From NCBI GenBank assembly GCA_009785015.1, contig WQXD01000008.1:1-32732 (forward strand): DNA of 32,732 nucleotides, read 5' to 3'. The translations under genes were made by a program, and so were the position numbers. Numbering within the stretch: position 1 is the first letter of the stretch; every line of letters starts with the position of its first letter. The DNA is from Oscillospiraceae bacterium (GTDB lineage: Bacteria; Bacillota_A; Clostridia; Oscillospirales; WRJC01). Below are positions 22,002-30,454 of this stretch, in pieces. Below the pieces are notes generated by a model, which was given only the letters and a program-made list of their open reading frames with translations, did not search any database and was not told where the DNA came from.

Positions 22002-22865
22002 ATGAACAACCCAAACAACACCGAAAAATCCAAAACCACGATGAACGAAGAAGCCATAAAAGAAAAATACTTGAAATTGAACAAAACAAAACTGCAAACG
22101 GCAAAATTGATTTCGGTGCTGATGATTGCCGCCGCCTTGTTTTTTTCCATGTTTGTCTTCAACGAGCCGCAAAAAGTCGATAAATCGCAGGCGGTCTACG
22201 ACAAAGCGGAAATTTTAAGCGATGCGACCATCCAAAAAATAGACGAACGAAACGCCGCCCTGGCGGAGCTCACAAACGGAAAAGCCAAAATCGCCGTTTT
22301 CACCGAAAAAGAAAAAAACAACCCAAAGGACTTGGAAAAGCAAGCCGAGAAGCTGCAAAAAAGCCACGTGGGCGACGACGGAATGCTGTTTTTAGCCTAT
22401 ATCCGGGAATCCTCCGGCGGATTCGGGGAAAATATCGGCAATTTCTTTTCGGAGCTGTTCGGATGGGAAAGCCGTCCCTATACCTATCACAAAGGCAGAA
22501 ACGTGGATTTTATCCCCGATGCCGAAATAAAGAAGATTTTGGAAGCCAGCTTTGAAGGTATCGAAGATGCAAACTTCGACTGCAACTCCGCGTTCCTGGC
22601 CGCCTACAACTCATTGGCGGATCTGTTTGACGCGCATTACAGGGTAAACAGCCAAATCGGCTCTTTGCCCCCGCTGCCGGAGCTTCCCCCCTTGCCGGAT
22701 TTTGACGACCCGCCGGCTTCCAACACCGCGAAAATAGTCCAGGTCGCCGTCGGGACGGCTGCCCTGTTTGTCATTTTGTTTTTCATTTTGGGTATTATGA
22801 CCGGCAAAAAAACATCTGCTTCCCGCGTGTACAAAAAACCGTTCTGGTTTGGGCTCATCGGGTGA
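22002..22865 (+). CDS. TPM-domain membrane protein (YgcG-like)
   Basis: This 287-residue protein has a membrane helix at about 35-53, an extracytoplasmic domain at about 60-215 resembling TPM (YgcG/TLP18.3) domains (VYDKAEILSD, then IDERNAALAEL and later DDGMLFLAYI), a proline-rich linker at 221-238 and a second helix at about 245-267. The short basic tail would be cytoplasmic. TPM domains occur in membrane-quality and photosystem-repair proteins; some show phosphatase activity. The start has AAAGGCGG upstream and lies 28 bp after telA, so the two are likely co-transcribed. The C-terminus overlaps the convergent MATE stop by 11 bp. The TPM call is good but the domain is divergent. Confidence 0.72.
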   Translation: MNNPNNTEKSKTTMNEEAIKEKYLKLNKTKLQTAKLISVLMIAAALFFSMFVFNEPQKVDKSQAVYDKAEILSDATIQKIDERNAALAELTNGKAKIAVFTEKEKNNPKDLEKQAEKLQKSHVGDDGMLFLAYIRESSGGFGENIGNFFSELFGWESRPYTYHKGRNVDFIPDAEIKKILEASFEGIEDANFDCNSAFLAAYNSLADLFDAHYRVNSQIGSLPPLPELPPLPDFDDPPASNTAKIVQVAVGTAALFVILFFILGIMTGKKTSASRVYKKPFWFGLIG

Positions 22866-24237
22866 CGTTTCTTATCCATTTGTCGCCGCGCAGCCGGAAA
22901 AAGGCGATGATCCATTTAAAACACTGATCGATTCTCGCGCACAAAAACACCACGGGCAAAGGCGAGCCCAGCACGATCGCATTTAGGAAAGTGAGCGGCA
23001 AAACGATCAGCCAGCCGCATATCATATCCACTTTGAACACGAATTTCCCGTCGCCGGCGCCCCTGTTTATCCCGGTGAAGCATGTGGCGTGATAGAACGT
23101 CCCCATCAAGGTGAAAGCCCCGATGGATATAAAGTTTTTGGCGAGTTTTATGGTCTCGGCGCTGAATCCGCCTTTGCCCTTGCTCACGATTTCATAGAGC
23201 GAAACGAGCGGCGTTTTCGCGAAAAACAAAACCGAACACATGACAACGCCGAAAGACGCGAAAAGTATTTGAAGGGTATTTGAATACTTCCGCGTTTTTT
23301 CATATTCCCTGGCTCCGATCGTTTTGCCGATGATCACGCACGCCGCGCTGCCGAGCCCCAGCGTGAATATTCCCGCAAGCGACATAATGACCTCGGCTAT
23401 TCCGTTGGCCGACATCATGTCGCTGCCGAGCCTGCCTATTATTACCGCTTTGAAAAGCCCCACGAACCCCCACTGGACGTCGCCGAACATGATCGGCAGG
23501 CCGTATTTCGCATAATCCAGCCACATGAGCTTATCATAGCTGAGCAAATCCCTTATCTTTATCGTCACGCGCTTTTGTATTTTAAGCGTGAAGGCTGCAA
23601 TTATCGAAAATTCGACGATTCTCGCAATGAGCGTGGCAATCGCCGCGCCGCGCACCCCGAGGGCGGGTATATGCAGGCTCTCATTGCCGTAAATCAAAAG
23701 ATAATTGCCGGTCAGGTTGACAAAAAAGGCGACGACCGACAAAATCAGCGAAATTTTGACTATTTCGACGCAGCGCAGCATAGTCACAAATGTCTCAGTC
23801 AGGATATAGAACACATACGAGAAGCATACGATCTTTATATACTCCGCGCCGGCGTCTATGACCTCGCGGTTGTTTGTGACGATATTCATCGCGCCTTTCG
23901 GAAAAAAGAAGATGAGCGCGGTGACAACCGAGGCCAGCGACAAGCCTATGGTGAATATGACGGAAAAAACCGTTTTTATCTTTTCCAAATCCTTTTTGCC
24001 CCAGTACTGCGAGACCATCAGCGCCGCGCCGCCGGAGAGCCCCTTTATGAAAAAGGCGAACAGGGTGGTCAGGGCGTTTGCCTGCGTGACCCCGGCGAAC
24101 ACGATTTCCGTGTTGTCGGGTATGTTTCCCACCATCACATTGTCCAAAAACACCACGCCCAGGGAAATGAGGCTTTGAAAGGCGACGGGCAATCCCAAAA
24201 AAAGCAGCATTTTGTAAAAATTTCTGTCTTTTACCAT
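22855..24237 (-). CDS. MATE family multidrug/cation efflux transporter
   Basis: This 460-residue integral membrane protein has about 12 predicted helices in two related halves, as in the DinF/NorM MATE superfamily. Typical segments are LGLPVAFQSLISLGVVFLDN at the first helix, the MVSQYWGKKDLEKI loop near residue 75, and the second-half GSAACVIIGKTIGAREYEK loop. It would export drugs or organic cations using a sodium or proton gradient. I prefer the ATG at 24237, 4 bp after the rimO stop with GCGGATGA upstream, over a GTG at 24252 that overlaps rimO. It is the last gene of the recA-recX-rimO string. The substrate is unknown. Confidence 0.92.
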   Translation of the reverse strand: MVKDRNFYKMLLFLGLPVAFQSLISLGVVFLDNVMVGNIPDNTEIVFAGVTQANALTTLFAFFIKGLSGGAALMVSQYWGKKDLEKIKTVFSVIFTIGLSLASVVTALIFFFPKGAMNIVTNNREVIDAGAEYIKIVCFSYVFYILTETFVTMLRCVEIVKISLILSVVAFFVNLTGNYLLIYGNESLHIPALGVRGAAIATLIARIVEFSIIAAFTLKIQKRVTIKIRDLLSYDKLMWLDYAKYGLPIMFGDVQWGFVGLFKAVIIGRLGSDMMSANGIAEVIMSLAGIFTLGLGSAACVIIGKTIGAREYEKTRKYSNTLQILFASFGVVMCSVLFFAKTPLVSLYEIVSKGKGGFSAETIKLAKNFISIGAFTLMGTFYHATCFTGINRGAGDGKFVFKVDMICGWLIVLPLTFLNAIVLGSPLPVVFLCARIDQCFKWIIAFFRLRGDKWIRNVTR

Positions 24238-24241
24238 AATT

Positions 24242-25588
24242 TCATCCGCCACACTTCCCGTACAAATCGTAATCGAGCACTTTTTCGATTTTCACATCGG
24301 CAAAATCGCCCTCTTCCACTCGCGTCCGCGAGGTGAAATATACCTTTCCGTCGATTTCGGGCGCGTTTGAACAGTCCCTGCCGTAATATACTTCGCTCAC
24401 TTTGTCAAAGCCCTCGCACAGCACTTCCAGCGTTCTGCCGGTTTTCTTCTGATTCAGGGCGTAATTGATCCGCTTTTGAATCGCCATGACGGTTTTCTGC
24501 CTGTGCTGTTTTTCTTTTTCGCCGACTTGACCCTCAAACCCCGCGGCCGGAGTCCCTTCTTCGGCAGAGTACGCGAACGCCCCCAGGCGCTCGAATTTTG
24601 TCTCCTTCAAAAACTCGCACAGCTCGCCGAATATCTCTTTTGTCTCCCCCGGAAAACCGACTATCACCGTCGTCCTTATCGTTATATTCGGGATACTTTC
24701 GCGCAGCCTTGCAACCGCCGATTTTACCGCCGCGGCCCCCCCCGGACGGTTCATCGCCGACAGTATACCGTCGTTTATATGCTGTATGGGCATGTCTATG
24801 TATTTTACGATTTTGTCAAAGTTTTTTATCGTCTCTATCAGCTCGTCGGTTATTTTGTCGGGATAACAGTATAAAAGCCTTATCCATTTTATCTCCTCGA
24901 TTTCACAGAGCCCGGAGAGCAGCCCGGGCAGATTGTCATATCTTGTGGTATCCTGGGCCACCACGCACAGCTCTTTTACCCCGATGTCCGCGAGTTCCCG
25001 GGCTTCCTTTATTATATCCCCGGCTTCCCGCGCCAAAAATCCGCCCCGGATCGAAGGGATCACGCAGTATGAGCAGCAATTGTCGCACCCTTCGGCGATC
25101 TTTATATACGCCGTATATTCCGGCGTGGTCAGAATCCTCTCCCCGCCGGGGACAAATCCGTCGCAGGGCCCGATGGATACATATTTATCCGAATGATCCG
25201 AATTATCCGAAGAGCTCTTATTTTCTATATACCTGACCGCTTTTAAAATGTCGTGTATCGAAAAAACCCCGATGAGCGCGTCCACTTCGGGCAGCTCGGA
25301 CAGGATTTGCTCGCCGTAGCGCTGGGCGAGGCAGCCGCAGACGATTATCCCTTTTAGCTGTTTTTTGCCGTTTGTTTTCAGCCACGCCACATCGAGTATG
25401 TTGTCTATCGCCTCTTGTTTCGCGCTTTCGATGAAAGCGCACGTGTTTATAATGACCGCATCGGCCAAAATTTCCTCGGTTACTATCTCATATCCGTTGT
25501 CGGCCAGAATCTTCAGCATTATTTCCGTGTCTATCTGGTTTTTCGGACAGCCGAGAGAGATAAAACCCACTTTAAAAGCTCCGTTCAT
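24242..25588 (-). CDS. rimO: Ribosomal protein S12 methylthiotransferase RimO
   Basis: This 448-residue radical-SAM enzyme attaches a methylthio group to an aspartate of ribosomal protein S12. The N-terminal domain has SLGCPKNQID with C14, plus C50 (INTC) and C84 (IIVCGC), which hold the auxiliary iron-sulfur cluster. The radical-SAM motif C-X3-C-X2-C is C168, C172 and C175. A C-terminal TRAM domain fills about the last 65 residues. A short Ser/Asp-rich insert (SSSDNSDHSD near 125-134) lies before the radical-SAM core. The ATG is 3 bp after the recX stop; the GAGGA site lies in the end of recX, indicating translational coupling. Confidence 0.96.
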   Translation of the reverse strand: MNGAFKVGFISLGCPKNQIDTEIMLKILADNGYEIVTEEILADAVIINTCAFIESAKQEAIDNILDVAWLKTNGKKQLKGIIVCGCLAQRYGEQILSELPEVDALIGVFSIHDILKAVRYIENKSSSDNSDHSDKYVSIGPCDGFVPGGERILTTPEYTAYIKIAEGCDNCCSYCVIPSIRGGFLAREAGDIIKEARELADIGVKELCVVAQDTTRYDNLPGLLSGLCEIEEIKWIRLLYCYPDKITDELIETIKNFDKIVKYIDMPIQHINDGILSAMNRPGGAAAVKSAVARLRESIPNITIRTTVIVGFPGETKEIFGELCEFLKETKFERLGAFAYSAEEGTPAAGFEGQVGEKEKQHRQKTVMAIQKRINYALNQKKTGRTLEVLCEGFDKVSEVYYGRDCSNAPEIDGKVYFTSRTRVEEGDFADVKIEKVLDYDLYGKCGG

Positions 25589-25591
25589 TGC

Positions 25592-26365
25592 CTAATCCTC
25601 ATCTTCCATGTAATCTATCATGTAATCTATGTCTTTATCCGTAAAGGCGGCGACCGCATTTCTGGCCGAAGGATACCTGTACCCGTTTCGCACAAGCATG
25701 TTTACCGCCTTTTGTATTTCATTTTTGTCGGATTTATCCAACCGGTCCAAGTTTGCGCCGTATTTTTTTTCCAGAAGGCCGGTCATATTGGAAAGCTCGC
25801 TTTCTTCGTCTGAAAAAGACTCGTCCTCCAGGATTTCGTTTATGATATCGGACGGTATGCCTTTTTGATACAGATGCTGTTTTATTTTGCCGCTGCCGTA
25901 TTTTTTGTATTCCTTGAGATATTTCGCCTTGTCGGCGGCGTACCTGCGGTCGTCGAGGTAGCCCTGCGCCTCGAATTCGCCGCAAACCAGCAGGCAAAGG
26001 GTCTTCAGCAGCCCCGGATCGGTTCCGGGGCTGTTTTTGCGGAAAGCGAAATACAGCTTTTGGAAAAGCTGTTTTTTGGGGACGTCGGTCAGGGCGACCT
26101 TGGATATGGCCGATTTGTATATGGTGTATTTTTTCGACAGGAAAGCCAGAAAGCCCGCGCAGTCGCCGTCAAAATATCCGTTGGTTTCACTCAGGCCTAT
26201 TTTGTCCGTGTCTATCGTTATGTTTTCAAGGCGGCTTTCCGGCTTGCACTCAAAAGGCAGGTTTTCGTAGTCTTTGAGCAGTATCCTGTATTTTTTCCCG
26301 TCGGACAGCTCGCACCGGACGTAATTGTCCGCGAGAAATATTTCAACCGTGTCGACTATTATCAT
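25592..26365 (-). CDS. recX: Regulatory protein RecX
   Basis: This 257-residue protein is of the RecX family, which binds RecA filaments and limits RecA activity. The conserved helical core includes the QGYLDDRRYAADKAKYLKEY region and the KYGSGKIKQHLYQKGI motif; an N-terminal extension of about 100 residues is usual in Clostridia. It starts 20 bp after the recA stop. No Shine-Dalgarno sequence precedes the ATG: the upstream 20 nt are A/T only except for single G and C residues. Low translation compared with RecA would fit the need for few RecX molecules. The acidic C-terminus runs into the rimO ribosome site. Confidence 0.93.
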   Translation of the reverse strand: MIIVDTVEIFLADNYVRCELSDGKKYRILLKDYENLPFECKPESRLENITIDTDKIGLSETNGYFDGDCAGFLAFLSKKYTIYKSAISKVALTDVPKKQLFQKLYFAFRKNSPGTDPGLLKTLCLLVCGEFEAQGYLDDRRYAADKAKYLKEYKKYGSGKIKQHLYQKGIPSDIINEILEDESFSDEESELSNMTGLLEKKYGANLDRLDKSDKNEIQKAVNMLVRNGYRYPSARNAVAAFTDKDIDYMIDYMEDED

Positions 26366-26385
26366 AAAAATAACAAAAATATGTT

Positions 26386-27516
26386 TTAATCTTCGAAATC
26401 TTCCACGACTATGTCGAGCGGGACGTCGTCCGGGTCCACTTCGCCGTCTTCGCCTTCCGAATCCTTCACTTCCTCTTCTGTGAGCGTCACTTTCTCGGCG
26501 TTGGCCCTGACCAATTTTTCTATCTCCTCGGCCAGATCCTTATTTTCCTTGAAATATTTGGCGACTGCCTCTTTGCCCTGGCCTATCCTTTCGCCGTTAT
26601 ACGAAAACCATGAGCCGCTCTTTTTAATTATGTCCATATTTGTGGCAAGCTCCAGTATCTCGCCTGCGTGGTCTATGCCTTCGCCGAACGTGAGCACGAA
26701 TTCCGCGATTTTGAACGGGGGGGCGACTTTGTTTTTCGCGATTTTGCATTTGACCTTGTTGGCCACCGCCTCTTTGGCTTCGGTGATCGTTTCGGTTTTC
26801 CTTATATCTATCCTGACCGAGGCGTAGAATTTCAGCGCTTTGCCCCCCGTGGTGGTTTCGGGCGCGCCGTACATCGCCATCGACGAGCGGAGCTGGTTGA
26901 TGAATATGACGAGGCAGGAGGTGCGGGATATGCTCCCCGAAAGTTTGCGCAGAGCCTGTGACATCAGCCTCGCCTGCAGCGCCATGTTCTTGTCGCCCAT
27001 ATTCCCGTCGATTTCCTCCCTGGGAACAAGCGCGGCCACCGAGTCCACCACGATGATGTCGATCGCCCCCGAGCGCACGAGCTTATCGGTTATCTCAAGC
27101 GCCTGTTCGCCGTAGTCCGGCTGTGAAATCAGCAGATTGTCCGTATCCACGCCGATTTTTTTGGCGTAAACGGGGTCGAGGGCGTGTTCCGCGTCGACAA
27201 ACGCCGCCATTCCGCCCGCTTTCTGGCACTGCGCCACCGTCGAAAGCGCGAGAGTCGTCTTGCCCGAGGCTTCCGGGCCGTAGATCTCGACAATCCTGCC
27301 TCTGGGAAGCCCGCCGATGCCCAGCGCGAGGTCCAAAGTCAGCGAACCCGTGGGTATCGCGCTCACATTCATTCTCGCGTGCTCGCCGAGTTTCATGATC
27401 GAGCCCGCGCCGAAACTCTTTTGGATGTCGGCCATGGCGTCCTTGAGCGCCGCCTTTTTTTGTTCTTCATTTTCCGGCAGATCTTTTTTTATCTGCCCCA
27501 AATTTGATTTCGCCAT
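26386..27516 (-). CDS. recA: DNA recombinase RecA
   Basis: This 376-residue protein is the central recombinase, forming ATP-dependent filaments on single-stranded DNA and triggering the SOS response. Walker [10 protein letters not shown] is at 80-88, the catalytic Glu region FVDAEHALD at 107-114, Walker [10 protein letters not shown] at 154-162, and the L2 DNA-binding loop begins at [12 protein letters not shown] (206-217). The C-terminus is strongly acidic, as in other RecA proteins. The ATG has AGGAG 9 nt upstream. It has a promoter at 27579-27607 with an inverted repeat over the -35 region. It leads the string recA-recX-rimO-MATE. Confidence 0.98.
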   Translation of the reverse strand: MAKSNLGQIKKDLPENEEQKKAALKDAMADIQKSFGAGSIMKLGEHARMNVSAIPTGSLTLDLALGIGGLPRGRIVEIYGPEASGKTTLALSTVAQCQKAGGMAAFVDAEHALDPVYAKKIGVDTDNLLISQPDYGEQALEITDKLVRSGAIDIIVVDSVAALVPREEIDGNMGDKNMALQARLMSQALRKLSGSISRTSCLVIFINQLRSSMAMYGAPETTTGGKALKFYASVRIDIRKTETITEAKEAVANKVKCKIAKNKVAPPFKIAEFVLTFGEGIDHAGEILELATNMDIIKKSGSWFSYNGERIGQGKEAVAKYFKENKDLAEEIEKLVRANAEKVTLTEEEVKDSEGEDGEVDPDDVPLDIVVEDFED

Positions 27517-27578
27517 CTTTTAATTCTCCTTTTTCATCTTTAAATATTTTGGTTGAAATTTGTGACATTGGTTTACAT

Positions 27579-27607
27579 ATATTATTATATCATTTTACAG
27601 ATGACAA
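27579..27607 (-). promoter_or_regulatory. Probable recA promoter
   Basis: On the minus strand, TTGTCA (27602-27607) and TAATAT (27579-27584) have 17-nt spacing. The leader to the recA ATG is about 55 nt. A TATAAT lies 3 nt upstream of the chosen -10 box but has a poor -35 partner. Confidence 0.65.
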
Positions 27608-27618
27608 CAGCGTGTCAT
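27601..27618. promoter_or_regulatory. Inverted repeat ATGACA-N6-TGTCAT over the recA -35 box
   Basis: Perfect 6-bp arms (27601-27606 and 27613-27618) flank a 6-nt centre. One arm lies within the -35 hexamer. Position suggests an operator, possibly for a LexA-like repressor, although it does not match the usual Bacillus box (CGAAC-N4-GTTCG). Confidence 0.4.
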
Positions 27619-27619
27619 A

Positions 27620-28435
27620 TTAAAAACGAACGCTTTGTAAAGTTTTTTTATGTCCCGCGACTACGCGCTCCACTTTGCCGTAGTCGCGGACAGTGTCACA
27701 AAAAAAGCCGATTTCGCCGAACATTTCGGCTATTTTTCCGCTTTGGTTTATACCGCACTCGAAAACAGCGGCGGCGGCGCCTCCGGCGAAATTTTTTATT
27801 ATGAACCGGTAAAAGTCCAGCCCGTCCGCCCCGCCCGAAAACGCCGCTTCCGGCTCGTGGGAGAGCTCCGTTTTTTCGGATTGCAGCCGCGCGACTTCAA
27901 ATTCGGTCAGATACGGCGGGTTTGAAACTATCATGGCGTTTGGCGTTATGATTTTTATGATCTGCGCGAAATCGGCGAATATATCCAAGAGGTAAAAATC
28001 CGCCCTGCCGGCCACCCCGTTGATTTTCGCGTTCTCCGCGGATATTTCGAGCGCGCCGCGCGATATATCGACCAATGCCGCCCGCAAATCACCTCTGCGT
28101 TTCAGGGCCGATATCGAAACGCACCCCGACCCGCTGCAAAGGTCGAGCACAAACGCCCCCGGCTTCGCGTTTTTTATTATGTATTCCGTCAGAAACTCGG
28201 TCTCCGGCCGCGGTATCAGGCAGTCTTTGTTTAATTTATACACATCGCCGTAAAATTCCCACTCGCCGAGTATATACTGTAAAGGCTCCCGGCTTTCCCG
28301 GCGTTTTATCATATCTTCCGTCTCGCTTGGGGAGAGGGTGTTTTTTTTCGCGTGTTCGGCGATTATCCGGCTTTCGAAGGCGTGGCTCTCTATGCCCGCG
28401 CGCTTTAACCTGTCCGAAATTTTTTCAATCCGCAT
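27620..28435 (-). CDS. prmC: Release factor glutamine methyltransferase PrmC
   Basis: This enzyme of about 271 residues methylates the glutamine of the GGQ motif in peptide release factors. The helical N-terminal domain contains REPLQYILGEWEFYG near 49-63. The SAM-binding loop is DLCSGSGC at 98-105 and the catalytic motif is NPPY at 172-175. I chose the ATG at 28435, which overlaps the yqhQ end by 11 bp and has AGGAACC about 14 nt upstream, rather weak. Two further in-frame ATGs at 28468 and 28474 lie inside the repetitive tail of yqhQ and would add 11-13 residues. In many Clostridia prmC is followed by prfA; here recA follows instead. Confidence 0.93.
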   Translation of the reverse strand: MRIEKISDRLKRAGIESHAFESRIIAEHAKKNTLSPSETEDMIKRRESREPLQYILGEWEFYGDVYKLNKDCLIPRPETEFLTEYIIKNAKPGAFVLDLCSGSGCVSISALKRRGDLRAALVDISRGALEISAENAKINGVAGRADFYLLDIFADFAQIIKIITPNAMIVSNPPYLTEFEVARLQSEKTELSHEPEAAFSGGADGLDFYRFIIKNFAGGAAAAVFECGINQSGKIAEMFGEIGFFCDTVRDYGKVERVVAGHKKTLQSVRF

Positions 28436-29513
28436 TTTCAAAACAGGGTTCCTGGTCCCCGTTTTCATTTTCATTCTCGTTTTCGTTTTCGTTTTGCCTT
28501 TCGGCGGGGTCCATTTTGAGCGCGGCCCTCAGAGATACCACGGCGACCTCCACCTGCATGTCGTCGGGCTTTTTCGTGGTGAGCCTCTGGATCCAAAGCC
28601 CCGGGGCCGAGATTATTTTTACTATCGCCGAGTCGTGTTTTCCGGCGTATTTTATGAACTCAAATCCGATGCCTATGATAAACGGGAATACCGAAAGCTT
28701 AGCGGCGAGCCTGAGCCAGAAGGCCGCCGCGCTCGAAAAGCCGAAATATTCATTTGTGAAATCGGGAATGGCCATGCCCACCAAAAACCCTATTATCATC
28801 ATGACGATCATAAACGAAGTGCCGCACCTGGGATGGAACCTCGAATATTTTTTGGCGTTTTCGACGGTCAATTCCTCTGCGGCTTCATAGCAGAACACGC
28901 ACATATGCTCCGCCCCGTGATACTGGAAGGTGCGCTTTATGTCCTTGAGCAGGCTGACAAGCAGGATGTATAAAATAAAGATCGCAACCCTTGTGATCAT
29001 CTCCACAAGGCTTATAAACCAGCCGCCTTTTTTAAATCCGGTTATCTCCGTGATTTGTTTGCCGAGAAATGTGGGCAGGAAAAAAAACAGCCCGAACGAC
29101 AGCGCGAGCCCGAGCACCGTCCCTATAATCGACGCAATCAGCACGAGATTTGAAGATTCCTTCTTTTCTTTTTTCTCTTTTTTTTCTTCTTTTGCTTCTT
29201 TTTCGGCGGGCGGCTCTTCCGCCTCGGCGAGCCCGAGCATATCGGCCGATTCGTTGAGGGTGGACATGGACATGGCCATCATTTCGATAAAATTCACAAA
29301 CCCCCGTACTACGGGAATATTCAATATTTTATGTTTGTCCCTTTTCGATTGATACGGCCTTGTTTTTTTTACTATCTCGCCGTTTTCCCTGCGCACCGCA
29401 ATCGCGATAGTTTCCTTAGATTTCATCATGACGCCTTCGAGGACCGCCTGGCCGCCGACCGTCCCCTTGACCGATTCTTCCTTTTTTTCTTTTTTTTCTT
29501 TGTTTTTACCCAT
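28425..29513 (-). CDS. YqhQ-like DUF1385 membrane protein
   Basis: This 362-residue protein matches DUF1385 (PF07136; Bacillus YqhQ). A Lys/Glu-rich start is followed by the hallmark GGQAVLEGVMM near 21-31. The central part has about four membrane helices, and FHPRCGTSFM lies before the third. A Lys/Glu stretch (EKEAKEEKKEKKEKKE) sits before the first helix. The tail contains five Asn-Glu pairs encoded by a hexanucleotide repeat. Molecular function is unknown. Its pairing with prmC is conserved in Clostridia. The ATG has GAGGTTG about 9 nt upstream, and the gene has its own promoter in the 80-bp gap after rsmI. Confidence 0.92.
   Translation of the reverse strand: MGKNKEKKEKKEESVKGTVGGQAVLEGVMMKSKETIAIAVRRENGEIVKKTRPYQSKRDKHKILNIPVVRGFVNFIEMMAMSMSTLNESADMLGLAEAEEPPAEKEAKEEKKEKKEKKESSNLVLIASIIGTVLGLALSFGLFFFLPTFLGKQITEITGFKKGGWFISLVEMITRVAIFILYILLVSLLKDIKRTFQYHGAEHMCVFCYEAAEELTVENAKKYSRFHPRCGTSFMIVMMIIGFLVGMAIPDFTNEYFGFSSAAAFWLRLAAKLSVFPFIIGIGFEFIKYAGKHDSAIVKIISAPGLWIQRLTTKKPDDMQVEVAVVSLRAALKMDPAERQNENENENENENGDQEPCFENAD
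28461..28497. repeat. Hexanucleotide repeat encoding the Asn-Glu tail of YqhQ
   Basis: The minus strand carries about five consecutive variants of AACGAA / AATGAA. They encode (Asn-Glu)5 in yqhQ and create two ATG codons in the prmC frame. Unit changes of 6 bp keep both frames. Confidence 0.75.
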
Positions 29514-29554
29514 AAATCAACCAACCTCAAAATCACAACAATACTTTGCTTTTG

Positions 29555-29583
29555 ATTATACATCATTTTTGCGTCAAATACAA
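29555..29583 (-). promoter_or_regulatory. Promoter of yqhQ-prmC
   Basis: On the minus strand, TATAAT (29555-29560) is preceded by TTGTAT (29578-29583) at 17-nt spacing. It lies between the rsmI stop and the yqhQ start. Confidence 0.7.
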
Positions 29584-29593
29584 GGGCATTTTG

Positions 29594-30454
29594 TTAATTT
29601 TTGTCCCCGAACATTTTTTTAAGGTTCAGCGAAGCGGCGTAGAGTTCATTTTTGGAAAACTTCGCGCTTTGGGCCACATATTTCACGGCGTCTTTTGCGC
29701 TGCAGTTGTTTTTGACCATGGCCTCCACAATCAGCGCTTCGGCCGGCATGTCAAAAAGCGGGGCGGGGGCGCTTTTTTTATAAAAATTCGCCGCCGCCGT
29801 ATATTCGCCTTTTTCCGCGTTGGGATTATTTCGAAGCTGTTCCAAAACCTGCGCGGGGGAGCCCCTGTAGATCATTTCGAATTTTTTTGTCAAATCGTTG
29901 CAAAGGCAAATTTCGCATTCCGGAAAATTACCTTCAATACATTCAAAGGTCTTTATTATCCTTTTCGGTGACTCGTAAAAAACATACACACCCGCTTCGG
30001 TTTCGAGTTTTTCCGCCAATTTTTTCGCCTCGGAAATTTCCCGTGGGAAAAACCCCAAAAACACAAACGTCCCTATGTCGAATCCCGAGATTGAAAGCGC
30101 CAGAACGGCCGCGCACGACCCGGGCAAGCCCACTACCTCGATATCGTTTTCCACGGCGCGCCTGACAAGGAGGCTTCCGGGGTCGGATATGCACGGAGTG
30201 CCCGCGTCGGATATGAGCGCGATATTTTTTCCGCTTTTCAGCTCTTTTATAAAATACGCGGCGCAGTTTGCCTCATTGAATTTATGATTTGAGACGAGCT
30301 TTGTCCTTATATCGAATTTACAGAGCAGCGTCATCGAATTTTGCGTATCCTCAGCCGCTATGATATCCGCCCCGCGCAAAGCTTCGATTGCCCGGGGCGG
30401 CATATCTCCCAGATTTCCTATCGGAGTGGCCGCTATATACAACTTGCCGTTCAC
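29594..30454 (-). CDS. rsmI: 16S rRNA 2'-O-ribose C1402 methyltransferase RsmI
   Basis: This 286-residue SAM-dependent enzyme methylates the ribose of C1402 in the ribosomal P site. Tetrapyrrole-methylase-fold motifs are ATPIGNLGDM at 9-18, AAEDTQNS at 33-40 and SDAGTPCISDPG at 82-93. The usual EDTR is EDTQ here, a minor change. The C-terminal helical region resembles the RsmI HTH-like domain. The start is GTG at 30454, overlapping the hisF-like stop as GTGA; no separate Shine-Dalgarno site is seen, so translation probably depends on the upstream gene. Confidence 0.95.
   Translation of the reverse strand: MNGKLYIAATPIGNLGDMPPRAIEALRGADIIAAEDTQNSMTLLCKFDIRTKLVSNHKFNEANCAAYFIKELKSGKNIALISDAGTPCISDPGSLLVRRAVENDIEVVGLPGSCAAVLALSISGFDIGTFVFLGFFPREISEAKKLAEKLETEAGVYVFYESPKRIIKTFECIEGNFPECEICLCNDLTKKFEMIYRGSPAQVLEQLRNNPNAEKGEYTAAANFYKKSAPAPLFDMPAEALIVEAMVKNNCSAKDAVKYVAQSAKFSKNELYAASLNLKKMFGDKN

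Noticed and set aside
27627..27637. CGAACGCTTTG as a possible LexA box near recA
   Set aside because: It has only one good half-site, lies inside the 3' end of prmC and is upstream of the promoter rather than over it.
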